DNA of 12,318 nucleotides, taken from Synura sp. LO234KE (taxonomy: Eukaryota > Sar > Synurophyceae > Synurales > Mallomonadaceae). Below, in pieces: positions 1 through 10,270 of the stretch (positions are counted from its first letter, which is position 1; every line of letters begins with the position of its first letter). Location of the stretch: NCBI GenBank assembly GCA_015143735.1, contig VKHC01000414.1, positions 1 through 12,318 of the forward strand. Direction: 5' to 3'. Position numbers and translations under genes: made by a program. The notes beneath the pieces were generated by a model that worked only from the letters and a program-made list of their open reading frames with translations, was not told the origin of the DNA and did no database searches.

Positions 1-88
1 GGCAAGCCCCGTGACCGAGTGAGAGAAGGGAAAGAACGCTCCGCCCATAAGCAAGAAAGTATAAGCATACTACGAAGTCCTCCGCTCC

Positions 89-177
89 CCCCGGGGGGTG
101 GGGGTGATTAGGACACACGGAACAACGTTGTCCCCAGCTAGATAGAATAGAACTCGCTCGCGTATCACCCCCCGGGG
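89..177. repeat. GC-rich inverted repeat, 12-bp arms
   Basis: The arms ccccggggggtg (89-100) and caccccccgggg (166-177) are perfect reverse complements separated by 65 bases. Each arm is also largely self-complementary (C-run followed by G-run), and the left arm continues into a further G-run up to about 104. The repeat could form a hairpin or cruciform, or a G-rich structure. I see no transposon terminal features around it and its function is unknown. The remainder of 1-350 shows no supportable gene. Confidence 0.5.
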
Positions 178-352
178 AAAGACATTTCTACAACACAAGC
201 GCCACGCATGATACCGTAGCTACGCGGGGGAACAAGGCAGTCCTTACAACAAGCCGAGTTGAGAGTAATTGTAGTAGAGGCACAGCACCAACAAAAAATA
301 TGCAAAGCGTGACTCGAGAGATCGCTTATTACGCCTACCGAGATCACGAAGA

Positions 353-927
353 TTAAACACTGTAAAATAAGCCCCAAAGAAAGAATTCCATGTCTTTCAG
401 CAGTTGGGGCGACTCTCCCGTAAGACTTCGCAGAGCGTACTCCTCGCGAGCCCCAGCAGTCGCCGAGGTTACGGGAAGGAATCCCTCGATTTCTACATCC
501 TTCAATGTGGTGCGTAGCTTCGGCACCAATACTCTTGTGCTCCCAAAATGATTGATAGTAGCCGTGACCCAGAACAGTGAGGAATGAAGTGATTGCTCCC
601 TAAGATGAAAGCGGGCCGTGATCCAGTCTTGCACAGCGACCCGACGCGTTTACACCATGAAGGGTCAACCACATTGTCCCATGGATCTTTGAGAGTTCAC
701 TGATGATCCAAGAAATGCCCAACAGCCCAGAAAGCTGCCTGCATAGCCTGCAACTTGAAACAAGGTCGGCAACTACGCCAGTTGCGCCGGGATGAACAGG
801 GACCGTGAGTGCGACGTTTCAGCAAATATTTGTGAGAAATGTACAGTCGGGTTCGTTTGCGCAAGGCTGCTGGACAAATCCTAATTTCGAGTTCCGTGTT
901 GCACGCGTATGCGTAGAACTTGCGCAA
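353..927 (-). other. Coding-like, broken minus-strand stretch, unidentified
   Basis: Two overlapping minus-strand frames are unusually open for this window. One runs from 927 down to about 496 with a single TGA at 697-699; read as Trp it would be continuous for roughly 140 codons. The other is open from about 646 to 353 and contains the stretches LVPKLRTTLKDVEIEGF and LRSLTGESPQLLKDMEF. Base composition is near 50% GC, unlike the AT-rich DNA further right. I recognise no domain or motif. It may be a relic of a gene or transposon with a frameshift, or chance openness from higher GC. The + strand of the same region carries many stops. Confidence 0.2.
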
Positions 928-1018
928 AGTGAAATCCAGAATTGGACTACTTAACCATACTCCCTGAACATATGTCTATTAAAATAGCCGTTAACGTAAT
1001 CGTTTATTTTCGTCGTTA

Positions 1019-1312
1019 GACAAAAAGCGCTGCCTTTCGCACATCCTCCAGGAGAGGCTGCTGATATATGATATCGTAGGGACACCAAACGGTCATTCGG
1101 TCGGAGAAGTTGCTACAAGCTGCGGCGATCAGGGATAGGTGGAGCGTACTCTCGCGGAATCAAGGTCGGTTCGGATACTGGTTAATAATAGCCTAGAATT
1201 GGTGAAGGCGCTGATTGTTGCTATGCATGATTGTGTTTGTACTTACAACATAGGTACCGCTGGTTGCCTCCATCCGGCTGAAGTTGTTGAAGCACTTCCC
1301 GAAGATCGAGAA
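1019..1312 (+). pseudogene. Degraded coding-like fragment, unidentified
   Basis: One + strand frame reads 98 codons from 1019 to a TAG at 1313-1315, interrupted only by an in-frame TAG at 1136-1138. The translation looks protein-like, with segments such as IYDIVGTPNGHSVGEV, RILVNNSLELVKALIVAM and CLHPAEVVEALPEDRE, and its codon use resembles that of the pol remnant more than that of the AT-rich flanks. No start codon is compelling; the frame is open upstream only to a TAA at 992-994. I recognise no family. It is best treated as a possible relic exon or transposon fragment. Chance openness in a roughly 50% GC stretch is the main alternative. Confidence 0.3.
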
Positions 1313-1440
1313 TAGTTATTTATTACTTGAAAGGGATCAACAACCAGTACAAAAGTATACAGGAAAGTGGTGAATGCACCCCTTCTTCCCTCCCCCACTC
1401 GTCCGCCTACCACCAAACACTTTTCGCCCACCACGAAGAA

Positions 1441-1455
1441 TTGTTGTTGTTGTTG
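1441..1455. repeat. TTG microsatellite (5 units)
   Basis: Five perfect TTG units lie here, followed by ttttg. The short open frames across 1243-1555 on both strands owe their poly-Gln or poly-Cys runs to this repeat and to a C-rich tract at about 1378-1400. They look like low-complexity artefacts, not genes. Confidence 0.7.
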
Positions 1456-1555
1456 TTTTGCAGTGTTGCTTGGTGCACTGTTAGCACACATAAACCCACG
1501 CGGCGGCACATTTTGTCTTGTGAAGACCACGCACGGCAAAAATGACTTTAGATAA

Positions 1556-4500
1556 ACGATATTGATTTACTCCTTTAAGAACCAACGGATATATATTGCA
1601 GCAGTGTTGACAACAGGGTATAGAAAATAGCAATTAAGTAGAAGTACTAAGATATAGAAACTTAGTAGCAGTACTTGCAAAATTCAAGTTCCACTATGTG
1701 TTGTTTGACGTGCGTCTAGTAGGGTTGACTTAACAGGCATCGTGAAGCGTCTCTAATGTCGGCGTTCGACAGCTAGGATTCCTTTGTTCTTCGTCAATTT
1801 ATCCGCTGCATTGAAGGCGGCCGTCTCATATGTGAAGATTAGCTGTCGATGCTAGCTGTGACACAACTGCCCTTCCCAAATGAAATCCATCTTCTCGCAT
1901 TCACTAACTTCAAAGAATCATACAATAAGAAAACCTTTTTAGAGATTTGGAAATCAGTGAACATTTAACGCGCTTGTTATATGATCCGCGTTTTTTCATT
2001 GAATCTCACTGATCGTTGGTGGAGTGGTTGATACCCATCGCCAAGTAACTTCTTGTCGGCAATATGTTTGCGTAACTTGTATATTCCACCTACCTTCTAG
2101 ACGTTTATTAGGAGTTGAATACTGTATTTACGCTTAGGTAAATAAGTCAAATAACTAAAACTTCCTGTTCTCCCGGTCACTTACTTCAAGATTTGGCATC
2201 AACAGGCTTTCCAAGCTAAATTTTGGGAAGCTTTATAGTTCAGAAACTCACGATCTAAAGTCATAGTTGAGTAGACTCTACTTCCATTCTGACAACAATT
2301 TTTTTGCTTTAAGGACTCTCTATGGAGATCCACCTTTACAACACAAATTCTACGTACAGGAAAGGAGGAAGAAAAAATCTCATGCTACACTAATCGGCTC
2401 CAGACAACCCAGAATGTATAACGTTCATCTCAGGCTGGCCTGAACGACTAGAAAGTCACAAAGTGATAAAATTTATGCTTCTTCAACTCCAATTGAGCCA
2501 ACATCTCGAAACTTAAAGAACAGAAACAAAAAAAATACCTCGTTCATTAAGAAAGAAGAGGAGAATTTTACACTCTCCTGTGACACTCCTACTTAAATGC
2601 GATTTCCGTTGAACTATAGCCTCTGAGTATTAAATTATTCATACTCTCTACTCGAGTCAAATACCGCTATAGGGGTTATGGAAAGATCGCCTCGTAAGCA
2701 ATAAAACTTGCGCTGTTGAGCTTAGCGGGAAAATTACTTCATTTCCTTCCCGCTGACAAGGCAGGCACTGCAGTACGTTCTGCAAGTACATATTAAAAGT
2801 GAGACTAATCACCAGAAAATGCAGGAAGAGAATCTTATATTCTGAGAATATAGTTTCGTAAGTCTAAATTCTACTAACTAAACTGGACTATCGAATGAAG
2901 TACAACAACAAAAAAAATCGACTTCTTTGATGCATTCGCCTTCTTGCGTATCAAAGCTACGTCCTTGGCGTGGTCTCGCGACGGTCTGGTCAATGTACGC
3001 TTGCCTAATATGTAGCCACCCTCTGGGCACACTCCTCCTTAAGATTATCAGCTGCTACACACCACTGGTACTAGAGGCAGCATAATCTCACCGCCTCTTC
3101 AGCATGGATCAGAATTAATAAGTTGTTTCACCATATTAGCCTAAGTACGAATTTTAATGTCCAGATTTGTTCAAGAATATACTTGTCCTTCTTCCTACTT
3201 TTTAGGGATGGTGCAACGCGCGCGTCGTGTCGCTGATTATGTTCTACCACTTTCACATTCCGCGCGCTCGCAATTGCTCCTGATATTTCGGCTCTACCTG
3301 GTTATACTTGTAGTACACTGCATATCACTTTTTCTCCTGAATATGCGTTTTTTTACAAAAACTAGAAATATAAAGATTTAAAAAGCGCCACAGCTAGAAT
3401 TAGTTAAAGCTCTACGAACAATTTAAGATAGCACGTATGTAACCTTTCTCGTACGTAGCTTCACGCTTTTGCCTCATGACGTATGCTCTCATTCTCGGAA
3501 GATTCTCTTCTAGGCTGAGATAGGTCGAAGTTAGTCGTAAAGGGTTACAGGAAAGCCTTCAAGCAAAACCAACATGATGGGCTAGAATAATTAATAGCAT
3601 AAACAAACAAAAATACGTTATATCCATATAAATAGCTCAACATATCAAGTTGCAATAAATAGCCTTTTAGTATTATTAAATAAAAAGTTAGATAGATGGG
3701 TAGTTAAAGAATGTAATTTATGCAAATAAATAGTTGTTTTCACAGACGAATAAGCGATAAAAGTCTGATGGATAGATAAAAAGTGAGTGAGGAAGTTGGA
3801 CAGGTGTGAGAAGAGAAAAATATATTTAAGAATATTTTTACTGCGTCTGTGATGAAGTAGTAGCTGAGAGAATATAGATTATCTAACAATTTCTAGATCA
3901 ACCTATCAACTAGTACAAAATTGCTCGATCAAGAAATAGGTGGAGAGTCGTAACATATTTTCCAGCAAATAACGTTTTGAAGGTTATACCTCATTCCTCA
4001 TAGCAGATTGGCTTACCCCACTGAATTCCAGTTTTCTTCACTTGTCTTGCTATCATGCTTTTTATCCCAGTGGTATGTATAGTGTATCAAGGTATGTTCC
4101 AAATGGTTATCACAATTTAAAGATTGTGTTGATTTGAATGCAATTGATAAGAAACTCGCAGGTCATTAAAGTAAACAGAATTAAGCTTAAATCGATTAAA
4201 ATGGTCTTATTGCAGCTGATACATGGCCCAAATAAAAGAGGACAGACAATAAAATGACAGCTAGCTCTCCGCAATTCACGACATGTAAAATCATGACGAA
4301 GTGCCAATCACGCTTAAAGAAAACGTTTGATGCATAAATCAAAGCAAACGACGCGCGCATTTTTACTGAATTAACAGACTTGCATATTTTATCAATATTA
4401 CTACATAATATGCAAGCTCTCAAACTTAAAGCTCTAAAAACGTTGGAATGCAAAAACTGGAACTCTGACATCATCCTCGAACCTCAACTTACTACTAGTA

Positions 4501-6100
4501 ATTTTCTGTCAACCATTTATTCTAAGTTTTATTTGTTTACAGAGATGAATATACACTATAGACACCATGCGCTGTCTCACCGTATAATATGAGCTTTCTT
4601 TAATATTGTCTGTACTGAAATGGCTTGGCTTTGAGAGAAAATTCTGAAAAAAGCGATATAGTATTGGAGGGGGGGACAACATTTACACTAGTACGACGAG
4701 GGGAACCAGGTTGATCGGAAGATTATCATCCTTGTAGCTAATCGAACCAAATACTTACCGGTACATTCATGCGCTAATATCCCCCGCTTCAATCCAGTTG
4801 TAACGGACGTTTTCTAACTCCCCCTGTAGGAATAAATAGTTGTGTTATCAAGGCAAGGGAACGGAAAGAGTATAATTTTCTGCAAATAGAAAAACAGTTG
4901 GAATACGCGCGATATATCAATCTAGCTGCACTTATACCTTCCGTTGGATCGTTTTAAGAAATTAGTATTCTTCGTACGCAAAATATTTTACGAGAACAAG
5001 TTTGACGAGAACCTAGCAGTTACACCAATTTCTGTTAAAATTTACAATTCTGATACAACGATAACAGACTTTTAGTTTTTCGTTTAAGTTCCCAGTATAT
5101 ATATTGATAGACTTAATATGAATCGCTTATATGTTCAATTGACATCACAATTTAGTTTCTTTCAGCAATATGCAATATTGTTCATTTTTCTTCCGTTTCG
5201 GCTCAAGTTTTTAGCAATTTTGTTCTAACACGCACAATAACAACACTTTTCATATGCTTTCCCATATTCCATTTAGAGAAATTAATTAATGGATTGTAGA
5301 CAATTTTTGTTCTTGCTTACTTCAAATTTTAAGAAATCGCTTTCAGTAATCGGTGTGTACGTGACTTCTCTTAGCCTCATATTCTGAATTTATTACAGAA
5401 TATCAGCTCTTAATCGTGAACGCATCTTGTTAACCCTACATTTAGCCTTTATCTATTGATTTATTTATTTTTTATTTCAAGCACATATAGCCCAAATTAA
5501 AAAAGAAAATTCCGTATAAATTCGAATATTTATGTTCATGTTCAGTGAACCTCCGCGAAACATCCGGTTAAAAGGAGAAGAACGAAAGTTAAGATTGGAG
5601 ATTAAAGTATTATGCAACTCCGTTTATACTTACTTGATTACTGATGCGTTTCACTGACCAGGGAATATTTGCCAAAAATGTATATATATAATATTTACTG
5701 GAAAGTAATTTTCCTAACAGAAGCAATCATTCCAATTCAAGCCTGGCAACAAGCATCACCTTCATGTATTTAATCTGCTTGTATCTCGCACTGCTAACTT
5801 ATACTTTCGCGGTTGCCATTTTTTTGGGTGATTTCCTTTTCTTCTTATTATAATTGACCCTAGTTGATACTGCCATTATCCGCCTTTAGTTAGCACTTCG
5901 TCATAAATATCAAGATTTTCTTTTTCATCTAGGTCAGGGGCACGTTTTGCAGCTCCTTTTGTACTTCTCAGCTTTTCATTACAAGTAGTGGCAGCAGGCC
6001 ACCCCACTTGTGGTCTAGCGAAGTTCTTGAAGTATTTTCGAATATTATATAGATATTCATCCCTAAGAAGGGAGGAGAGTAAGTATGAAATACACTGTAC
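1556..6100. other. AT-rich DNA with no supportable gene
   Basis: This stretch is roughly two-thirds A+T by eye and dense in stops in all six frames. Short frames up to about 90 codons exist (for example 3157-3381 on +, 4196-4474 on -, 4380-4592 on +), but their translations have the composition expected of random AT-rich DNA and I recognise no motif. A slightly GC-richer patch at about 2930-3110 opens one + frame of about 34 codons (2916-3020), too short to call. I saw no tRNA, rRNA or transposon end. Confidence 0.6.
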
Positions 6101-6163
6101 CTAGTGGCAAGTTCCGCGACCGACGAGTAAAGGGCTCCGAATGCTAATTGCACTCGCAGCCAG

Positions 6164-6625
6164 CTATCGGTCTCCCACCACATCCCCATAAATATCAAGG
6201 ATGAAACTGTTCACAAAACACAGGCAGGGCGCACATGCGGCACTGATAACTTGATGGCAGAAGCTCGCCACAAAAAAAGGCTTGCGCAGATCCCAAGGGG
6301 TGACCCGAGGATCCCAGCGAGGAGCGGGGAATCCTGGTGATAGCGCCAGTAGAATGCCGACCAGATTGAGCCGGCATGGGGCGTCGTAATACAGTTTCGG
6401 ACCGAGGAGCTGGAGCACGGTGACGTCTTCGATAAAAAGCTCCCCCGGGACGAGTGAACCCCTCCAGTGGCACCTCTCGCTCGCAGCTAGTTTGTAAGTT
6501 GGGTCGTTGCCTCGTGCCGTTGGAGCGTCCACGCCTATGTGGATGCGCGTCCAGTAAAGAGCTATATCGACATCTCCGCGGACCGGGATAATTAGCCGCA
6601 TGATACGCTCAATCATGCTCCTCAT
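6164..6625 (-). CDS. 153-codon open frame, unidentified protein
   Basis: An uninterrupted minus-strand frame starts with ATG at 6625 and ends with TAG at 6164-6166. It is the longest intact frame outside the retrotransposon. Residues 9-23 read MRLIIPVRGDVDIAL, followed by YWTRIHIGVDAPTARG. The middle has LVPGELFIEDVTVLQLLGP, and the C-terminal part is cysteine-containing (ACAPCLC). I see no signal peptide, no clear membrane segment and no family motif I can name. The region is GC-rich (about 55% by eye) inside AT-rich DNA, so openness by composition is possible, and another minus-strand frame (6195-6473) is also open. It could be an exon, part of an unknown mobile element, or chance. A short LTR-like sequence lies just to its right. 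Confidence 0.3.
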   Translation of the reverse strand: MRSMIERIMRLIIPVRGDVDIALYWTRIHIGVDAPTARGNDPTYKLAASERCHWRGSLVPGELFIEDVTVLQLLGPKLYYDAPCRLNLVGILLALSPGFPAPRWDPRVTPWDLRKPFFVASFCHQVISAACAPCLCFVNSFILDIYGDVVGDR

Positions 6626-6700
6626 ATGATTTGCTTCAGGGCTGATGGTGGACTATGTAGCAGCTTGCTGGCATACCACAGACGTCATTGTCAGAGCTAA

Positions 6701-6867
6701 TGTTGTACCGGAGGTGGGGTGGGGGAACAAGTTTGGTGGTGGTACACTGGTGTTGCCGCTTCGGATATTGGTGCTCTTTGTTTGTGCGGCGGGCCGGCCG
6801 CGGAGACCACTGCTGGTTGCGAGAAAGAGAAATACAACTAATCAACGCGAGAAAGAGAAATACAATC
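6701..6867 (+). mobile_element. Possible short solo LTR (copia-like)
   Basis: The block begins with TGTTGTA (6701-6707) and its right part contains tacaac (6833-6838), a near inverted match, as seen at LTR ends (TG...CA). If the left end is 6701 and the right end is ACA at 6836, the flanks are gctaa (6696-6700) and actaa (6837-6841), a 4-of-5 match that could be a decayed target-site duplication. The body is G-rich, then GC-rich around 6787-6802 (ggccggcc palindrome), then purine-rich. No polyadenylation signal, TATA box, primer-binding site or second LTR was found. The evidence is suggestive only; it could simply be a GC-rich island. Confidence 0.25.
6819..6865 (+). repeat. 19-bp direct repeat at 28-bp spacing
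   Basis: The sequence gcgagaaagagaaatacaa occurs at 6819-6837 and again, perfectly, at 6847-6865. The purine-rich unit lies at the right edge of the LTR-like block and may be a tandem duplication of the LTR end. Nothing else in the window matches it that I could find. Confidence 0.85.
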
Positions 6868-6889
6868 TTACAGCTTAGGAAGCCAAACT

Positions 6890-9205
6890 AAGTACCACTA
6901 CTCTTTGAAGCGGCAACGAATTCTAGTTAGAGCAGATTCGGAAGCTGATACGAAGACCACAATGCGTGTACTTCATAGTGCGTGGTGGTGGCATTAACTA
7001 TAAGAATTACTAAACTAGCTATTCGTCTTAGTTTGTATCACTGCGAACTACTAGTTGGAGATTTCTTTCGGTGCAAAAGTCATTATAACTATTAGGTGCC
7101 ACTTAGTAGCTTTTTTTCATCCCCACTCACTCCTCAGCAACTAACCTACAACAATCTTGTACCTATTTCTTTCCTAGCTCAAATGGTAAATTTCATATAA
7201 ACAGTATTTAATCAAATCTATATGATTATTTACCTTGACTATCTCTGCATAGCGATCGGATAAAGTAATTATGCATCAGAGCGAATTCGGGCATCAAATA
7301 TATTTTCTTCCTCCAAGCTTCTTTGACCGATTACGTTCACATCATAACCTTGCAACGAGGAATAAAACACACACACAAAAACCTCTGCGCTTTGCTTTCA
7401 TTTATCGACTACTGTACCACGCATGAAATTTGTAGAGACGCTATATATGAGTTACTTGTATGAAATACTATACAAGATTTTCACTCTAAATTGCAGCTCT
7501 CAATTATGATAGGTTATGTTTCAATTTGTTTCAATAATAATTGAAATGGACCATAATTTTAGAGGAAATTTTGTCAATTATTTCCATCGTGATATTTAAA
7601 AGAATGAACGTTTGAGCAAGTTATTATGCAAGCGCTAGTACTTATCACATAATTATCTTTAAGAACATAGCAAACGATATAGACAAAATTAGGGTGAGCG
7701 GGTATGATTATCGTTCTTAAATAACAATACATAATTGTCTTTTGCATTTAGGTGCTTGCTCCACATCTTTGTATAATAGTTATGTATTATGTATATACTG
7801 ATATGTACTACTCGACTGCTGCGCAGACACAAAACATTAGTGAATAACTTGTGAAGCATGCGATAGAATTCACATACTTAGTCGATGTTTTTCCAATAAT
7901 ATTAGTGTCCCGATATTATTGAGATGTTTAGAGAAGATTAAGACGTGAAAGTACATATTTGTTTCATGATATGTCATTGCTAATTGGGACACACAATACT
8001 TCAATACAATCGAACACTGGAGTACAATAACCACAAATTTAACTGTAAAATACTAGCTTGCTCATAAATGTTTTGACTTTTGAGTAACCTTCCGGCCTGT
8101 AAGACAACTATTCAAAATCTATGCCTTTTGCAGTATGTGCTAGATGATCGTTAAAGTTACGATCTTATGCCGCTAAGTTGGTATGACAAACATCATTCTG
8201 AACGGTTTCAAAAACCAATAACCAACGAACATGAAAATTATTATACCAACAAATATTTTTGTCGTTGTATCACGAACTGATTCCAGTACGCAGGCATATT
8301 ATGAACTGAACTCTTGGGAGTGAGTAAACATCGTTTTTGAACTTTTCTCAGGGCTGAGGGCGAATCAGATTTGAACAAAGGAATATTTTTGAAAATCGTG
8401 AAGGTATAAAACGAGCCAAGAGGATGTGAGTCCAACAATATCGACTTGGATTTTTAATATTAACACTACTTGTTGATACTGTTGATTTTAGCAATCAGTT
8501 TGGTTCGTGGTAGAGTTTGGCAAAGTAGCGTAATTATTTTGTCTCGCGACGAAAGCTAGGAGAAGCGGCGTGCAGACTGCGTATGTGGGATTAGCGCTTT
8601 AATATGAAATAGCGGATAATATGATGTTAAAAGAAATATAGATTGAGTAGGAAAGCTAAGTCGCAGATGATTTATTTAATACATTTTTATTAATTTTACT
8701 ACCTCTTTGTTGAGTTGATACCAATATGCGCCTACAGTATTGCCCTAATTGGTACTGAGAAGATTTATTTGTATTCTAAGCAATATTTTCAAGCAATTTA
8801 AGGTGCTAAAGGCAGTAAATAAGTTGGATATAGGTATTTCTATTCTCAACAAAATCGTACTCAACCACGTTCGTGCTTTTAGTTGTAAAATTGAAACGTG
8901 TCGGTTAGAAACACTCGAAAATGGGTAGATATTCGCTTTAAACACTGTAGAAATATATTAGGAACAAGAATTCTCCAAAGCAGATCTTTTATGTGCCGAT
9001 ATGAAAAAATGCAACCCTTTAAGTACTTAGTGCCAATCCAGATTGGAATCGCTTAGTGGTCAAATATATTTATCAGAAGAATTCAACGGGCCCCGGTGGA
9101 ATATACTAGCTCCTTCCGTAATTTGTGATATCAAAAATGCAAATACAGGAAGCAATATATCGGGTCGGCGACAGGAAACTTTCCATTTACACGACAGTAT
9201 GGTAG
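6890..9205. other. AT-rich DNA with no supportable gene
   Basis: This is about 2.3 kb of AT-rich sequence with stops in every frame. The short minus-strand frames at 8241-8438 and 8745-8945 show no recognisable motif. It contains trivial AT hairpins, for example a 9-bp perfect stem caataatat/atattattg at 7894-7902 and 7913-7921. The length would fit the missing gag, protease and integrase core between an LTR and the pol remnant, but I see no trace of those domains. Confidence 0.6.
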
Positions 9206-9215
9206 TCTCACTTAG

Positions 9216-9446
9216 TTAAATAAACGCCAGAGAACAAACGGGTGCAGCTCGTTGATGCAAACGGGCAATGTGCAGGGAACGGTGCGGTGTTTTCAATTAC
9301 ACAATTGGGCGATAGTAAACAGGGACAAATTTACCATTCTTCCAATGCCCGATCACGTTATCGCTCACCTGAACGACCTTGCAGCTCGCGCCAAACGACC
9401 CGTACGCTGCAATAGCACTAGGCAACCTCGAAAACAACGTAGTTAA
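9216..9446 (+). pseudogene. Copia integrase C-terminal fragment
   Basis: The frame opens after a TAG at 9213-9215 and reads 76 codons to a stop at 9444-9446. The segments TGNVQGTVRCF, IVNRDKFTILPMPDHVI and HLNDLA are what I would expect at the integrase C-terminal end in this copia lineage (a 'VxRDxFxxLPMP' type motif). Similarity seems to start near 9225, and nothing upstream resembles the zinc finger or DDE core. Around 9395 the sense shifts by one base: the next frame is open from about 9397 to a TGA at 9496-9498 and reads YAAIALGNLENNVVNNDVPP. The fragment is therefore both 5'-truncated and frameshifted. Confidence 0.75.
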
Positions 9447-9847
9447 CAACGACGTTCCACCACGCCTACCTTCATCCGGCCGTCGATGTCCCGCGTGAGG
9501 GTGCAACAGTTCAACGTGCAGATGTTACAGCTGCCACAGATTTCCCACGTACTACAACTTCAGTATCTGCGAAGGAGTACTTGCAGCAAATGGATGCGGG
9601 TCAGCAGGCAGAAGCGGATGATGGTCAACCAATTCAATCGGATGACTTACCGACGGATGACATCGTTGAACTCAAGGAAGACTTACCTGAGGGAGAAGAC
9701 TATAGAAACGATGGAAACAATGTCGATGCAGAGAAGTCAAACAGGCCAGAAGACGTACCAAGTGAGGTGAAAGACCTATCAACATTAGCGCCGCTGCCGA
9801 TGGACGATCCAACACAACCCAAGGGTCCATACGGTCTGCAAACTTGA
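9443..9847 (+). pseudogene. Copia pol acidic linker between integrase and RT
   Basis: The frame is open from 9443 to a TGA at 9845-9847. The credible part begins near 9485 (DVPREGATVQRADVTAATD) after a frame change from the integrase-side frame. It is strongly acidic (QPIQSDDLPTDDIVELKEDL, then LPEGEDYRNDG), low in hydrophobic residues and probably disordered, as is usual for the variable linker between IN and RT in copia pol. No catalytic residue is expected here. Its assignment rests on position, frame continuity and composition, not on a conserved domain. Confidence 0.6.
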
Positions 9848-10097
9848 AGAAGCCTGCCAGATACACGGCCAACATGGGACGAGCAACGAGAGATTACGGA
9901 TTTAATCAATGAAGAAGGCTCTAGCAACTTACAAGGAGGAAGGATTCAGAGTACTAGTGGATGAACTTCAACAATTGATCAATAAGGGGGTCATGCACCC
10001 AGTGAGAACCAGCGATTTGTCAACTGAACAATGCAAAGCAATCATCAGATCATCGTACAAGCAAAATACAAACCTGATGGGTCGTCCGACAAACTGA
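9847..10097 (+). pseudogene. Copia RT N-terminal region (two frames)
   Basis: After the linker's TGA the sense moves to the frame read from 9847 (KKPARYTANMGRATRDYGFN, stop TGA at 9910-9912). It then moves one base back to the frame from 9909 (MKKALATYKEEGFRVLVDEL, then INKGVMHPV and CKAIIRSS). The 'KKAL...GEEG...EL..L...GVxHPV...IIRSS' layout is the usual entry into the RT domain in this lineage. Near 10050, just after IIRSS, another small indel shifts the sense into the frame carrying AKYKPDGS. The remaining codons to 10097 are out of frame. Confidence 0.7.
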
Positions 10098-10270
10098 AAG
10101 CGAGGCTCGTGGCGGGAGGCAACATGCAGGACCGGAGCATGTACGAAGCGAAGGACATCAGTTCGCCTACAGTAAAACAGGAGAGCGTGTTGATGATCGC
10201 AGCCATAGCAGCGCAAGAGAAAAGGAATGTCGGGACGGTGGATATCACGGGAGCTTACCTGAACGCGACT
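10031..10270 (+). pseudogene. Copia reverse transcriptase, fingers and first palm Asp
   Basis: This is the first half of the RVT_2-type reverse transcriptase that would copy element RNA into cDNA. Visible signatures are AKYKPDGSSDKLKARLVAGG (from about 10061), ISSPTV, SVLMIAAIAA and VDITGAYLNA. The first catalytic Asp is the GAT at 10241-10243. True similarity begins near 10055; earlier codons belong to the neighbouring frame. The frame ends in TGA TAA at 10271-10276, immediately inside a 21-bp tandem duplication, and the sense continues in another frame. Compared with the family, some residues between GAYLNA and the next conserved block appear to be missing. Confidence 0.85.

Noticed and set aside
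1243-1555. Overlapping open frames on both strands
   Set aside because: They depend on the TTG microsatellite and a C-rich tract; the translations are low complexity (poly-Cys, poly-Leu or poly-Gln runs).
3157-3381. 74-codon + strand frame with a hydrophobic stretch
   Set aside because: The length is expected by chance in AT-rich DNA, the hydrophobic run reflects T-rich codons, and there is no motif or supporting context.
4110-4592. Short open frames on both strands
   Set aside because: They overlap each other on opposite strands, have random-looking AT-rich composition and show no conserved motif.
6636-6891. Open frames on both strands across the LTR-like block
   Set aside because: They are composed of G-rich and purine-rich low-complexity sequence. 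Openness reflects composition, and two + frames and one minus frame overlap.
7894-7921. 9-bp perfect hairpin stem with 10-base loop
   Set aside because: It is an A/T-only stem in AT-rich DNA; such stems are expected by chance and there is no adjacent gene to regulate or terminate.
6870-9210. Reading the LTR-like block and the pol remnant as one element with gag, protease and integrase core between them
   Set aside because: The distance is about right, but the intervening 2.3 kb is AT-rich with stops in all frames and no zinc knuckle, protease or integrase motif, whereas the pol part is well preserved. One element should not decay so unevenly.
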